Origin: Dugong dugon
Lineage: Eukaryota; Chordata; Mammalia; Sirenia; Dugongidae
DNA: 64,000 bases
Reading direction: 5' to 3'
NCBI GenBank assembly: GCA_030035585.1
Contig: CM057469.1
Location: 113,500,650-113,564,649, forward strand
Made by a program: the position numbers and the translations under genes. Of the stretch, positions 34,708-46,069 are shown piece after piece; position 1 is the first letter of the stretch; the number at the start of each line of letters is the position of its first letter. The notes beneath the pieces are model-generated. The model was given only the letters and a program-made list of their open reading frames with translations. It was not told where the DNA came from and ran no database searches.

Positions 34708-34718
34708 TCTTAGGCTTT

Positions 34719-35070
34719 AGGTCCCTGGGTGGCACTAGGGGTTTGTGCTTGACCCTGGTGGCACAGTGGTTAAGAACTCAGCTGCTAACCAAAAGTTGGC
34801 AGTTTGAATCCACCAGCCGCTCCTTGGAAACTCTATGGGGCAGTTCTGTTCTGTCTTATAGGGCCAGTATGACTCAATGGCAATGGGTAGTAACTTAAAA
34901 GTTAACAGTCAAACCCATCCAGCAACACTGCAGAAGAAAGGCCTGGCGATATGTTTCCATAAATACTATAGCCAAGAAAACCCTATGAAACATTTCTACT
35001 CTGTAACATATGGGGTCACCGTGAGTCAGAATTTTCTCAACAGCAACGGGTTTGGTTTCTTTTTTTTTAA
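34719..35070 (+). repeat. AfroSINE subfamily copy, split by another AfroSINE
   Basis: Outer copy: GTCCCTGGGTGGCACTAGGGG at the left, then after the inner SINE AGTTAACAGTCAAACCCATCC, GAGAAAGG-like CAGAAGAAAGGCCTGGCGAT, CTCTGTAACATATGGGGTCACC and CAGCAACGGGTTTGG. Perfect 11-bp duplication TCTTAGGCTTT at 34708-34718 and 35071-35081. Confidence 0.9.
34751..34889 (+). repeat. AfroSINE, forward, nested in an older AfroSINE
   Basis: GACCCTGGTGGCACAGTGGT, GTTTGAATCCACCAGCCGC, GTTCTGTTCTGTCTTATAGG, ATGGCAATGGG. It interrupts the outer copy near its A box. Confidence 0.92.
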
Positions 35071-35081
35071 TCTTAGGCTTT

Positions 35082-36329
35082 GGAATTTTACTACTACAAA
35101 GAAAGCACAAGTACATTATTCCAATCTCATTTTTCTACTGTAGCATACCACTCTATATTTGTTTTGGGGTGGGGCTTAAATGTCAGCCACTCAACCCAAG
35201 GGGAAGAGAGAACCTAGAATTCTAATCATTATGCCACCCACTGGCGCCTGAGGCAGATCCAAGCGATATCCTTCTACTAAGTTTGTAGAGGTAGTGCTTC
35301 CCTGTTGCTAGAAATAAAGTCCTCACTCCACCAATGCTTTTTCTCCATGTGGGACTCTGTCTGTATGGGTTCAATTGCCTTGCCATTTGAGACCCTATAG
35401 AAGCTTGCCCCAAATTCCAAAATGAAATCTTGCCCAGACCAGATCCTATCTTCTAATTTCTTCCCCTCTGTATGAGACTGTGTCAGCAAGAGATGAAGTT
35501 AGTTGCAATAGTAGTTTGAATTCTTAGAGAAACTGTCCCAGCCCCAGAAGCAAGCATCTTATCCTCATCAAATCAAGAATCTTTCAGGTAATGTGTGATA
35601 TTTACCAGGGGAAATGCTATGTCAGTAGATTGATATGTTAATACCAGTTGTCTGGGTAAGGCTTAGTCCCTCAGTTCCAAGTCCCCTGCATATATTGTTG
35701 ATTTGCTGAACCACGAAAGACCATACGTATTTGGTTGGGGAAATAATCTTACTACAATTGACGCTGAAAATGCAATTAATTATGATAGAGGGGAGCCAGA
35801 CAAGAGTTAGGGAGTTTAGGTTGAATTAGTGAAAAGTACATTAAAATTGTGTTTAAAAAAGCAAGATGAAAATTAGCCAGTGAAAACACAAAGGTGTACA
35901 GGACAAAAAAGAAAGCCTTGAATAAGAACAAACCAAAGCTGTGACATCTTGGGAAGATGGTAAAGGACAGGAAGAGTTTGTGTGTGTGTGAATGTGAATG
36001 TGTGTGAAACAGATAAGTAGCTGCTGTTGATAAATGGAAGCCAAATTCTCACCTTCCATAGTGGGGAGTCAGTTAACAATATGAGAGTTAACAATACCAG
36101 AAAATTAAGAGTTAAGAATACAAGTATGTGTTGATTTTTAGATATATGGGAGAAGATCTGTTAAAATATATAGCCTATGGGAGAATGGAAGCAAATATTC
36201 CAGAAAATATATGGTTAAAAAAAAACTAAATGTAGGAAATATTTTTGTAAAAGAAAATAAGAGTGACAAATGGAAAATCATTGTGAAGACTGGGTGTATG
36301 TATGGCACTCAAATTTAGTGCTTAAGTGA
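35082..36329. other. unassigned stretch with a short TG run
   Basis: A (TG)n/TGTGAATG run lies near 35970-36006. Nothing else recognised. Confidence 0.4.
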
Positions 36330-36560
36330 ATTTCAGGGCTTCTGAATCAGTTGTGGTTCAATTTCCTCTTACTTTTAATCATTGTTCGAGATGGAGAGAA
36401 TTAATTTCTTCTTTAGGTACCCTATTTGTAACACAGGCATAGTGGAATGTACCTCTTATCATTGTTTTGTGGATTAAAAGAGAAGTGAATGTTAAGGTTT
36501 GAGTACCACACTTGTCAGATATGAGATTCTCAGGATTGGTAACTATTATTATTATTGTCA
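36330..36560 (+). repeat. MIR-like, forward
   Basis: GGCTTCTGAATCAGTTGTGG, TTTCTTCTTTAGGTACCCTATTTG and TACCTCTTATCATTGTTTTGTGGATTAAAAG follow the MIR order, although decayed. Confidence 0.5.
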
Positions 36561-39500
36561 CTATTAGTTTGTTGTAGAGTGAAAGAAAAGTTTATTAATT
36601 TATTGATACCTGTATAAACATGTACTCTGTCTACACATACATGTATATTTCTGACCCACAATCAAGAAATCATGAAGTCTGCTAGAAGAATGGTGGTGTG
36701 TTTTATCAGAGACCAGAAAAAGTCCCACTCACTGTCACCTCTCCATTGTTTGATGGATGTTGTAGGACTGAATTCATAAATTTTCAGAGCAGGAAGGACT
36801 GGAATATATGTTCAGGGTCTCGAGTGGAGATAGGGCAGGTAGCAGGACTTCATCTGCAAAGAGTACCCTTTTGTCCTCAGTAGCCTCGCTTTCACTCTAC
36901 ACCCAGCTTCTTTAGGGCAGAGTGGACTCATGGAAGGGTGAGTCCATATGACGTTCTGGTGCTTACTGGTGTGTTCTATTCCACCATCCCTTCCTCAGGT
37001 CCTCTGCGCCACATTCACAAATTAAACTGAAACGGATGACATGGATGAAGCACAACAAATCTCATCAGTATTGGGATAAATCAAAACTCTCAAACAAAAA
37101 ATAAAACCCAAAGGAAATGTTCCCATCCCGCAGATTCAGAAATCACAGGCTAAAGCACAGCTATAGCTACAGCTAAATGAATTCTCCTTGAGTTGAGGTG
37201 CATTTTTTCCCTGCTGGCATTGTTACCAGGTTTGGCTGACCCTGTGCTTATTCCATGCTGTTTTGGTGTATTAGACTGCGTACACAGCAGAGGCGGCAGC
37301 CTTTGAGAAGCAGAACTACTTGACAAAATTTGATAAAACAAAGCAAACTGTTGCTCCCTTTCTCAGTGTTTTAGGATGTCAAAGCAGGCAAGCTTTAAAT
37401 AAGCTGGTCCATTCTATTATGCATTCTCTTGCCTATTCTTTCTATTCATTTTGTAAAGGATAGATGTATGCAGCGCTCATCAACTTTTACATAAATAAAC
37501 GTACGTCAATAAAAATATGTATTGGTATCCATATATTTGAACACAGGAAATTGTCCCTATTTTAGAATACAGTTAAAACAGATGCACATTCTCTCACGAG
37601 GAAACAAATAGGATTGGTAGGTGGATGTTTAACATTTCAAACATAAGAGTTTTGGTTTAGTTTTCTCTGAATAGAAGTGTCCGCACTAAGAGTTGCTGTT
37701 TTATTAGAGTAAGCTTTTCATCACTGCAGGAAAAGACAGATATTATGGAGAAAAATGGTGCATTAGAGGAGAGTTTAGACAGTATATTCTCTTTCCATTC
37801 TAAATTTTCCTTGTTCTGTAAGTACACCCAATGTGAGAAATAAAAGCTACACTGTAATTTCAAATATGATTGATACTCATGTAAGGGCACCATCCCTCAG
37901 TATTACTGTAATTTGTTTGCCAGGTGAATTATATTTTAAACGTGCACGGTTCCTTCTTCCACTGCTCTGTGTAACAAATGTATAATATACTCTTGAATTC
38001 TAGAGAAAAAAAAAAAAAGCTTTATTCTTTCCAGATTGCCCGATCATTCTTCCCAAGGCGCTGATTTGGTCTTACTACCTTCAAAATTAAAGTAGTCGTT
38101 CCAAAGTCCTTAGCCAGGGAGACTGTTCACCATCTGATCAAGTCTTCTCATCTAGCCTTATCTACCTCTCTTCCCCCAAACCTCTGCAGTCTCCTTTTCT
38201 TGTCTTACCTCTCTATCTTGTGAACATTGCGCTAGGTGTTTTATGTAGATAATCATAACGCAGAGTCCTACAAGGTAGACATTTTAATCTTAGACTCAGA
38301 GTTGTCCATTTATGTACTGTAGTGTACATTTTATAGTTCTCAAATTATAAGGTACTCTGATAATTTTAGATTTGTGTTTTTCCATTTTTATGTGGTTAGC
38401 ACATAAGGTGGGGATATTAAAAGCCAAAGAAAAAGTATTATAGAAAACCACAGTTATTACAATTATCGGCAACCATTTAATGTAATAGATGCCCATTCAG
38501 AACTGAAGAAGAAAAGGTGCAGAATAATTTAAAGGCTATTAATAATCTGGTCCCACATGACATCACCCACAGCCACATGGCAGCCCATAATGATATAGAA
38601 CCTTAAAAGCTCTTTGCTAGGCATTTACACATTACCTAGCATCTCAGAACCAAGGCCTTCAAGGTTTTATATTAATGGACAAGTGCAGTTTGGTGTTAAG
38701 ATAAAGCTAGATCTGGTGGGGGCTAATGGAGTATTTTCAGGGATAAACCCACAAAAGCCTTGGCTGTATATCTTTGCATTGCTCCAGGGTCCACACAGAG
38801 AGATAGGAAAACAACCAGACCACAGGCCCAGACACGTTCTACACTTGTGCCCATTAACTCTTGGAGAAAATACAGACACTCCACCTAATGACAGCAATTT
38901 CCAGTCAATCTAGGGAAAGACGTGACCTGTTCCGGGCTTCCTGGAGGTTATAAGAACATGGACTAATTCACTGAGCCACTATAATAAGATAACCAGATGG
39001 AGAAGCTAATGGACTGAGACAGCAACAGTTAAACATCATTTGCTAACACCACTAGAGTGGAGAGTGGAGTGTATCACAGGCCACTACTTACCTTTTAATT
39101 AAAATAATACTGTTTTCAGCATTATTTTAATACAGCAATTGAGCAGCGTTACTTCAGAATATCAGCCTTACTTTTTTTTTTTTTAAAGCCTCTTTTGGGA
39201 TGACAGCTTAAGCAAAGTCAGATAACATGAATATCACAGCATTTTTTATCTCAGTGCTTGGAGAGTCTATTTGCTTGTTTGATGCTATCAAATTAATATT
39301 AAAACGAATTTTTAAAATAGGATATCAATAGTTGCAAAATCAGAAACCTTAAAATTGAGAATAAAATCTATAGGGAACATTCAGTGCAGTCTCTTCATCC
39401 CATTTTTGAATTCTTTCCACTAACGCATTGCCATATGCAAATCCAATTCAGTATCCCTACAATATTCTACATGCGATTCTATGACTAATATTACCAACAG

Positions 39501-40159
39501 TGTTGAAAAAAACATTCTCATCACCAGATCTAACACCCAGTACCTGATCAAATAGTACTCCCACATGTATCTTAGATATTTTCTTGCACCATAAAGCCCC
39601 TATGGTTTTCTTTCTAACTCCCTCCCTTAATATAGTCTTGTTTTCATCTCTATCTATGATCTTGTTTCAAATTTTTAATTTGAGCAAATGAAACATGCTA
39701 TCCCAATGTCCCTTTTGCCTACCTACCCCCCAAAACAAAGACAACCATGGAGGTGATACTCTTCTATTCAGAGGCGGAGAGAAAGTGCTAAAGCCAGTCT
39801 GTGTTAACTAAAACTTTATAAACTGAATAGTATTTGTAAGAATAAAATTGTATTCGAAGAAAGGTGCTTTTAGAGACTTATTTTAAATGGACTATTTTAT
39901 TTGTTCATTCACCCAGCATGGGAGACAATATTTCACCAAAGGTAGTTTAAACAACAAAACTATATCCGCCTCTCATGTGTGGTCTGTGCTGTGACTATTG
40001 ATTTGCCCTCAAAAAATTCTGTCCAAGGAATCTGTAGAATACTAACTTCCTCAGGTCCCGGACCACAAAGCGTTCACTTTCCTTAAGGAGAAAGTCATTT
40101 ACAACCTCCAAGTCACTTTGCATCCACTGGAGATTTTTAAAACTGAGTTGAAATTTTCA
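36561..40159. other. unassigned stretch
   Basis: 3.6 kb with no gene and no young repeat, the longest AfroSINE-free and RTE-free block apart from the first 2.8 kb and 7-10 kb. A small MIR-like echo occurs near 38230-38310 (ATGTAGATAATCATAACGC...TAGACATTTTAATC). Potential single-copy DNA worth a conservation check. Confidence 0.45.
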
Positions 40160-40320
40160 TCTCTACCCTAAGTTTTGCTGGCCTTTCATTAATTCTGTGA
40201 CTTTGGAGAAGACAGTAATTCTCTCTGTGACTCAGTTTCTTCCAAAATTGCAGAAAATATGAGCACTTACCTCATAGGCTTATTGTAAACACTACATAAA
40301 ACTTTTGCTTTCACTAATAG
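40160..40320 (+). repeat. MIR, forward
   Basis: TTCTGTGACTTTGGAGAAGAC, TCTCTGTGACTCAGTTTCTTCC and CACTTACCTCATAGGCTTATTG are MIR core blocks in order. Confidence 0.75.
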
Positions 40321-40616
40321 AATAAACCATTTGGAACAGGATTTCTGATAAGGACAACTATAAAAGCTTTACGAACTAGTTTTTTAAATCTGCAAGAAAA
40401 CATCAGAAAACTAACAAGCTGGTGAATAATTATTGTGTCAAGATCTGGGTGGTGGGGGGCAGAGGCCCCTGGAATTAATCCCATCAGGCCTTCACTGCCC
40501 CAGAGTCAGTAAGAGCAGGTGGTTGAGAGAGTTCGAAACTTACAAACGCTTTTGAGACTCTCTTGTGCCAAGGGAGATAGGAACTGGCATTCAGAGTCCA
40601 TCCACTAAGGTAGAGA

Positions 40617-40807
40617 TGTAAGGAGCCCCCGTGGCGCAGCAGTTAAAGCATTTGACTGCTAATTGTCCGTTCTAAATCACCAACAGCTACGCGGGAGAAA
40701 GATGTGGTAGTTGGCTTCCGTGGAGATTTACAGCCTTGGAAACCATATGGGGAAACTGAGTCAGAATCAACTTCCTGGCAGTTTTTTGTTTTTTGTTTTT
40801 GTTTTTG
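40617..40807 (+). repeat. AfroSINE, forward, long subfamily
   Basis: Head AGGAGCCCCCGTGGCGCAGC and the GGGAGAAAGATGTGGTAGTTGG block, with a short GTTTTT-rich tail. Perfect 11-bp duplication TAAGGTAGAGA at 40606-40616 and 40808-40818. Confidence 0.92.
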
Positions 40808-41719
40808 TAAGGTAGAGACATAGCCCTGGAGAACATTCCTTCATTTACATTGTGAACTGTAGGGGTTCACAATAAAAATAAGAGTAAACTGGAAATTAGC
40901 ATGCCAAGGCAGCATACTCCAGCTCAAAATCATTTCATACATTAAAAAATAACAAAGCTCAGTAAATCAAAACAGCATGAAAGAAAACCAACAGAAGCAT
41001 CAAACAATGAAAACAAACTTAGAGAAGGCCCAACTATTGGAGTTACAAAACAGTTTAAAATAATTAGTACTACTATACTTGATGAACAAAACTGAAAATT
41101 ATGAAAAAGTGAAAAATCTAGAAATGAAAACCATAATAAAAACCAAATGGGACTTCTTGTTTCAGCTCCAACATGTAAAGAACTAAAAAATCATCACTCT
41201 CATCCTCAGAACAGGAAAAAATAGTCTGAACAAAACTGAAAATCAGTGATTTTTATTAAATCCATCAGAGAGTTGAGGTCACAGGGAAAACCACTACCCC
41301 AAAAATAGGCGAGAGAGGCAAATACAGAGAATCAAAACCATGGTTCATTAAATAGAATCAGAAGCCACAGGAGCCAGTAACTGATAAGAACACTTAAACA
41401 TAATTGCTGAATTGCTGGAGGCTGAGTGTGGACTTGCTTATCAGTTAAAACCTCCTGGGGTAGAGTATTAGGGGTCCCCCCATACTTTTTTGAGGTTTAC
41501 ATCCAGAAGTTCCACTAGGGATGAAGATTAGAGAATATTCTCCTCTTGCTTTAGGAGCATAGGACAGTAAACATTTCAAAATAAGTCCAGAGCATTCTCA
41601 TAGGCCTGTCCTCAAGGAAAACTAGGTTAGCGGTTTCTAACTTATCTGACCTGAAGGAAGAGCGATTAGACAATCCTTCCCCTCTAGCCTTGCTGTCTCT
41701 CATTGTTTTTGTTCTTGTG

Positions 41720-42290
41720 TGTGATGGTTAATGTCATGTGTCAACTTGACTAGTCTGTGATTCTCAGTGGTTTGGCAGACGATGGACTGATTGCTCTTCC
41801 ATAACGTAATATAATGTAATCACCTCCATAATGTGATTTGATGTTATCTGCCAATCAGTTGAAGGGGGAGTTTTCTTGGGGTCGTGGCCTGCCTCCAGTA
41901 TATAAATAGATGTTTCCATAAGACATGCTCTCTCCTTCTACCCTGCACTCTTCTCATCGCCTGAACTCTGGTTCTCAGCACACAAGCCAGCAGAAGTCTT
42001 CAGCCTACTGCCTGACCTGCAGATTTTGGATTTATCAGCCCCCACAAATTTATGAGCCAGCAGAAGCCTCCAGCCTGCTGCCTGAACTGCAGATTTTGGG
42101 TTCAACTGCCCCTGTAATCATGTGAGTCAGCTGAAGCTTTCAGCCTGCCATGTGACCCACCTGACCCATGGATTTGGGACTTGCCAGCCCCCACAATTGT
42201 GTGAGCCATTTCCTTGAAGCAAATCTCTCTGTATATATTTACATATGCACTTCACTGGTTTTGCTTCTCTAGAGAACCCAGACTAAGACA
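41720..42290 (+). repeat. ERVL-type solo LTR (MLT2-like)
   Basis: Begins TGTGATGGTTAATGTCATGTG and ends CTAGAGAACCCAGACTAAGACA. Perfect 5-bp duplication TTGTG at 41715-41719 and 42291-42295, the length for ERVL. A CAGTATATAAATAG TATA box lies near 41896. Its middle holds a roughly 75-bp unit repeated two to three times (GCCAGCAGAAG...CTGCAGATTTTGG), which makes it longer than its relative at 59158-59642. Confidence 0.85.
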
Positions 42291-42292
42291 TT

Positions 42293-42656
42293 GTGTAACC
42301 TCAAATCAATTCTAACTCGTAGTGACCCTGTACGACAGAGTAGAACTGCCCTATAGGGTTTACTGGAGCCCTGGTGGCACAGTGGTTACAAGCTATGGCT
42401 GCTAACCAGAAGGCTAGCAGTTTGAATCCACCAGCTGCCCCTTGGAAACCCTATGGGGCAGTTCTACTCTGTCCTATAGGGTTGTTATGAGTCAGAATTG
42501 ACTCAGCAGCAATGGATTCTGTTTGGCTTTATAGGGTTTATTAGACTATAATCTTTACAAAAGCAGATTGTCAGGTCTTTTCTCCTGTGGGGCAGCTGGT
42601 AGGTTTGAACTGCTGACCTTTTAGTTAGCAGCCAAGGGCTTAACCATTGCATCTTT
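42293..42656 (-). repeat. AfroSINE, reverse, long subfamily, split by a forward AfroSINE
   Basis: Left part TCAATTCTAACTCGTAGTGACC...CTATAGGGTT and right part TATAATCTTTACAAAAGCAGA...GGTTTGAACTGCTGACC flank the inner copy. Confidence 0.88.
42363..42529 (+). repeat. AfroSINE, forward, nested in a reverse AfroSINE
   Basis: Complete: GGAGCCCTGGTGGCACAGTG, TTTGAATCCACCAGCTGCC, CTCTGTCCTATAGGGTTG. Perfect 11-bp duplication TATAGGGTTTA at 42352-42362 and 42530-42540, lying within the outer SINE's own body. Confidence 0.95.
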
Positions 42657-43009
42657 GGGGTTTCTTTTATCCATTATAAGGGGAGGGGAAAAAAAAACAG
42701 CTCAGAAGTGCTCTGAAAGTCACAGCCCAGGGACTCAGGCCCACTTCTGATATTTAATCATAAGATTATAGAACTCCATCCTTCCACAAACCCTTACCAT
42801 CGCATCAACTGGGCTTCTATATAATAGCAGTAGATTACAACTGAGAGAGCTGCAAGAACAGAGCTACTGATTAAAGAAAAAGTTCTTATGGAAAAGCAAG
42901 GACAACAGAGGAGGCAAAAAAAAAAAAAAAAACAACAGAAATAAAGAAACCAGAGGAAACTCAAACCTCTGTTATCAGTAGCTATAGCAAACATTAAACA
43001 CAGCCTAGC

Positions 43010-43612
43010 TCTTAGCCTTGTGGACAATGGCAATTCAGTGATCAAATTCTCACCTTCCATGCAGGTGACCTGAGTTTAATTCTTGGCTAATGCACTTCAT
43101 GCCAGCCACCACCCATCTGTCAGTGGAGGCTTGCATGTTGCCATGATGCTGAACAGCTTTCAGTGGAGCTTCCAGACTAAGACAGACTAGGAAGAAAAGC
43201 CTAATAATCAGCTTCCAAAAGTTAAACAATAATCAATATGCTTTTTTAAGCACTATCTATATGAAGTCAAAGTGACAACAAAATCTCAAAAGATTGGATA
43301 GGAAGCTTAGTGGGCAGTGATTTTATGCTAATGGGGGAGGAACAACTCAGAAAAAGAAGGTGGGAATGGATGCTCAACTTGAAGAATGTAATCAGTGTCA
43401 CTGAATTGTACATGTAGAAATGGTTGAATTGGTGTATGTTTTGTATATATTCTCAACAACAACAACAACAAAACCTATGGATCACAATGGTCTGATTCCC
43501 AGCCAATCATGGGAATGCTATAAGACTGGGGAGCATTTTATTCTGCTGTACATGTGGTTATGAGTGGAAGACTAACTAAACAGCAGTTAACAACAACAAC
43601 AGCTCTTAGACA
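43010..43612 (+). repeat. long SINE (AfroSINE/RTE-tail type), split by another retroposon
   Basis: GACAATGGCAATTCAGTGATC, TTCTCACCTTCCATGCAGG, GCCAGCCACCACCCATCTG, GATGCTGAACAGCTTTCAG, then after 43466 CCTATGGATCACAATGGTC and ACAGCAGTTAACAACAACAAC. The reverse of the same element is at 14250-14690. The tail matches RTE. Confidence 0.75.
43232..43466 (+). mobile_element. retroposon with L1-like 3' body and CAA tail, inserted in the long SINE
   Basis: TGTAATCAGTGTCACTGAATTG, TACATGTAGAAATGGTTGAA and GTGTATGTTTTGTATATATTC precede a (CAA)n tail. The body resembles the last part of an old L1 3' end, yet the tail is RTE-like. I do not recognise a standard family name. Confidence 0.55.
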
Positions 43613-43844
43613 AATTAACATTTCACACTAAAGGACTGATTATCTTGGTTTCATATTATCATACACATCATGTCTGGCTTTCAACAACATCAATAACAAA
43701 AAAAAGTTGCAAGTCATACTATAAGGAAAGGAAAGGAAAGGAAAAAGGCAGTCTGAAGAGACAGGGAAGCATCGGAATCAGACTCAGATATAGCAAAATT
43801 TTAAACTAGGGATTTCAAACAATGATGATTAATAACTTAAGGGC

Positions 43845-43953
43845 TCAAAACTCTATGGGGCAGTTCTACTCTGTCCTGTAAGATCACTATGAGTCAGAGG
43901 CAACTTGGCAGCAGTGGGGTACAGGTAATCAATGGCAACGTGTTTGGTAATAA
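43845..43953 (+). repeat. AfroSINE 3' fragment, forward
   Basis: AACTCTATGGGGCAGTTCTAC, CTCTGTCCTGTAAGATCACT and GGCAACTTGGCAGCAGTGGG; the tRNA-like head is missing. Confidence 0.85.
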
Positions 43954-44051
43954 CAATAGCAGAAAACATGCAAGAGCATATAGATAAGGTAAGCAGAGAC
44001 ATGAAAATTCTAAGAAACAATCAAAAGGAAAGCTAGAAATCAAACACAAAG

Positions 44052-44350
44052 TGTATTAATTTCCTAGGACTACTGAAACAAATTAGCATTTACTGGATGA
44101 GTTAAAACAACAGAAAATTACTCTCTCAATTTTGGAGACCAGAAGAATGAAATCAAGGTGTCAGTAGGACTGCACTCCATTTGGAGGCTTTAGGGTGGGA
44201 TCTGTTTTTCGCCTCTTGCAACTTCTGGTGGCTGTAGTTATTTCTTGGCTTTGGCTGCAACATTCTAATTGCTGGCTTCATGTTCTCATTGTCTTCTCCT
44301 TATTTGTTTGTCTCAAATTTCTCTCTGCCCTTCTGTTATAAGGACACTTA
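44052..44350 (-). repeat. MaLR (MLT1-like) LTR fragment, reverse
   Basis: TGTATTAATTTCCTAGGACTA, GAGTTAAAACAACAGAAAATTAC, AAATCAAGGTGTCAGTAGGAC, TGGAGGCTTTAGGGTGGGATC and TTATAAGGACACTTAATTTC. Same family as 23404-24090; the far end is lost at the RTE junction. Confidence 0.78.
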
Positions 44351-44351
44351 A

Positions 44352-44645
44352 TTTCTCATTGCATTCATCATCAGAAAGAACATTTCAAGAACTTGTGCAG
44401 TACAACACTTTCAGTGATAACATACTACACATATGCCTACAAGGACTACCAGTTAATATGACTATTAATCAAATTTACATGCTAAACACTGAGGCTAAGG
44501 ATGAAGAAATTGATGATTTTTACCAAAGTCTGAAGTCTTAGGCTGAAAAACATGCAATCAAGATGCATTGTTAATTACTGGTGATAGAAATGGGAAAGTT
44601 GGAAACGAAGAAGGATCAGTAGTTGGAAAATATGGCAAAAATAAT
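44352..44645 (+). mobile_element. RTE LINE endonuclease fragment
   Basis: Codes for PVNMTINQIYMLNTEAKDEEIDDFYQSL followed by CNQDALLITGDRNGKVGNEEG, the apurinic-type endonuclease region of RTE (consensus QIYAPT...K-DEEI and ITGDWNAKVGN). The catalytic-region W of GDWNAKVG is replaced here, and the match ends abruptly at about 44645. Confidence 0.85.
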
Positions 44646-44689
44646 GTAAATATAATAACTTAATTGATGGCTGAGAGACAACAGTCAAT

Positions 44690-45640
44690 ATCAAATAACA
44701 TAAAGAGGTAGACAGTGATGGCTTCAATAAACTCACAAAACAATCAAGAAATTTTCCAGAGGAAGAGCACTTCTGGGAATTACTAGAGGTAGAATACCAA
44801 AGATTAGTATACAGAACACTTCAAGAGATCAGGAAAGAGATCATTCAAAAGGCAGAACAAACCAAGGAACACACAGACAAAGCAATAGAGGATATTAAGA
44901 AGGTTGTTCAAGAGCATAATGACAAATTTAACAGGCAGCAAGAATCAGAAGATTAACAATAAAATTTCAGAATTAGACAACTCCGTAGAAAGTCATAGGA
45001 GCAGAATTGAGGCAGTATAACTCAGAATTAGTTAGAAGACAAAGCACTTGACACCAAATTATTTAAGGAAAAATCAGAGAAAAGAATTTAAAGAAATGAA
45101 GAAACCCTAAGAATTATGTGAGACTCTATCAAGAGGAATAACCTACGAGTGACTGGAGTACAGGAATGGGGGTGGGGGATAATAGAAAATACAGAGAGAA
45201 TTGTTGAAGATTTATTGGCAGAAAACTTCCCTGATATTGTGAAAGATAATAAGATATCTATCGAAGAGGCTCATCGAACCCCACGTAAGGTAGATTCCAA
45301 AAGAAAGAAAGACATAATCAAACTTGGCAAAACCAAAGATAAAGAGAGAATTTTAAGAGCAGCTAGGGATAAACAAAAAGTCATTAGCAAAGGAGAGTCA
45401 ACAAGACTAAGCTCTGACTACTCAGCAGAAACCATGCAGGCAAGAAGGCAATGGGATGACATGTATAAAGCCTTGAAGGAAAAGAAAAAGTTACCAGCCA
45501 AGAATTACATATCCAGGAAAACTGTCTCTCAAATATGATGGCAAAATTAGGACATTTCCAGATAAACAGAAGTTTAGGGAATTGGCAAAAACCAATCCAA
45601 AATTACAAGAAATACTACAGGGAGTCTTCTGGTTTGGAAA
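44690..45640 (+). pseudogene. L1 ORF1 pseudogene
   Basis: A coiled-coil-like stretch (KEIIQKAEQTKEHTDKAIED near 44840) leads to the RRM and C-terminal domain in a 129-codon frame at 45149-45538: GVQEWGWG, VEDLLAENFPDIV, EEAHRTPRKVDSKRKKDIIKLGKTKDKERIL and RLSSDYSAETMQARRQWDDMYKALK. The order equals mammalian L1 ORF1p, which binds L1 RNA. The remainder (FPDKQKFRELAKTNPKLQEIL) continues in another frame after 45541, so at least one frameshift is present. Confidence 0.9.
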
Positions 45641-46069
45641 TATCATCAGATAACAACCCAAGACGAGAACACAGGACAGAGCAACCAAATATCAATCCAG
45701 ATAGGGAAGATGCAAAAACAAATCAAAGCTACAGTGCTGAAAATAGGAAAACAGAGATGTCAATATGTAAAAGACGTTAACAGTAAAACAAAAATAAGGG
45801 ACTAAATAATGCAGTCATAGATCTTTCATGTGGAGAGGAAGACAAGGTGACATAAAGAAATAAAAGCCTGGTTTAAACTTAGAAAAATAGGGGTAAATAT
45901 TAAGACTACCACAAAGGAAACTAACAATCCTACAAGTCAAAATAAAAAACATAAAGATTCAGCAAATGCAAAACCAACAACAATGAAAAAGATGAAAATA
46001 CATAAAGAAAAACGACTCAGCACAGAAAATAAAGAGGAACAAAGAAACGGTCAACAACACACACAAAAA

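Larger units (their letters stand above)
40860..44050 (+). repeat. ancient L1M 5' region, heavily interrupted
   Basis: Pieces at 40860-41719, 42657-43010, 43615-43844 and 43954-44050 carry words typical of L1M 5' UTRs (AAATCTAGAAATGAAAACC, GGGTAGAGTATTAGGGGTCC, GAATCAGACTCAGATATAGC then GGGATTTCAAACAATGATG). They are separated by an ERVL LTR, AfroSINEs and a long SINE. Orders and distances are only approximately those of one element. Confidence 0.5.

Noticed and set aside
36561-40159. Possible host gene in the long repeat-poor block
   Set aside because: Only short frames (under 100 codons) and no splice pattern I could defend; a conservation comparison would be needed.
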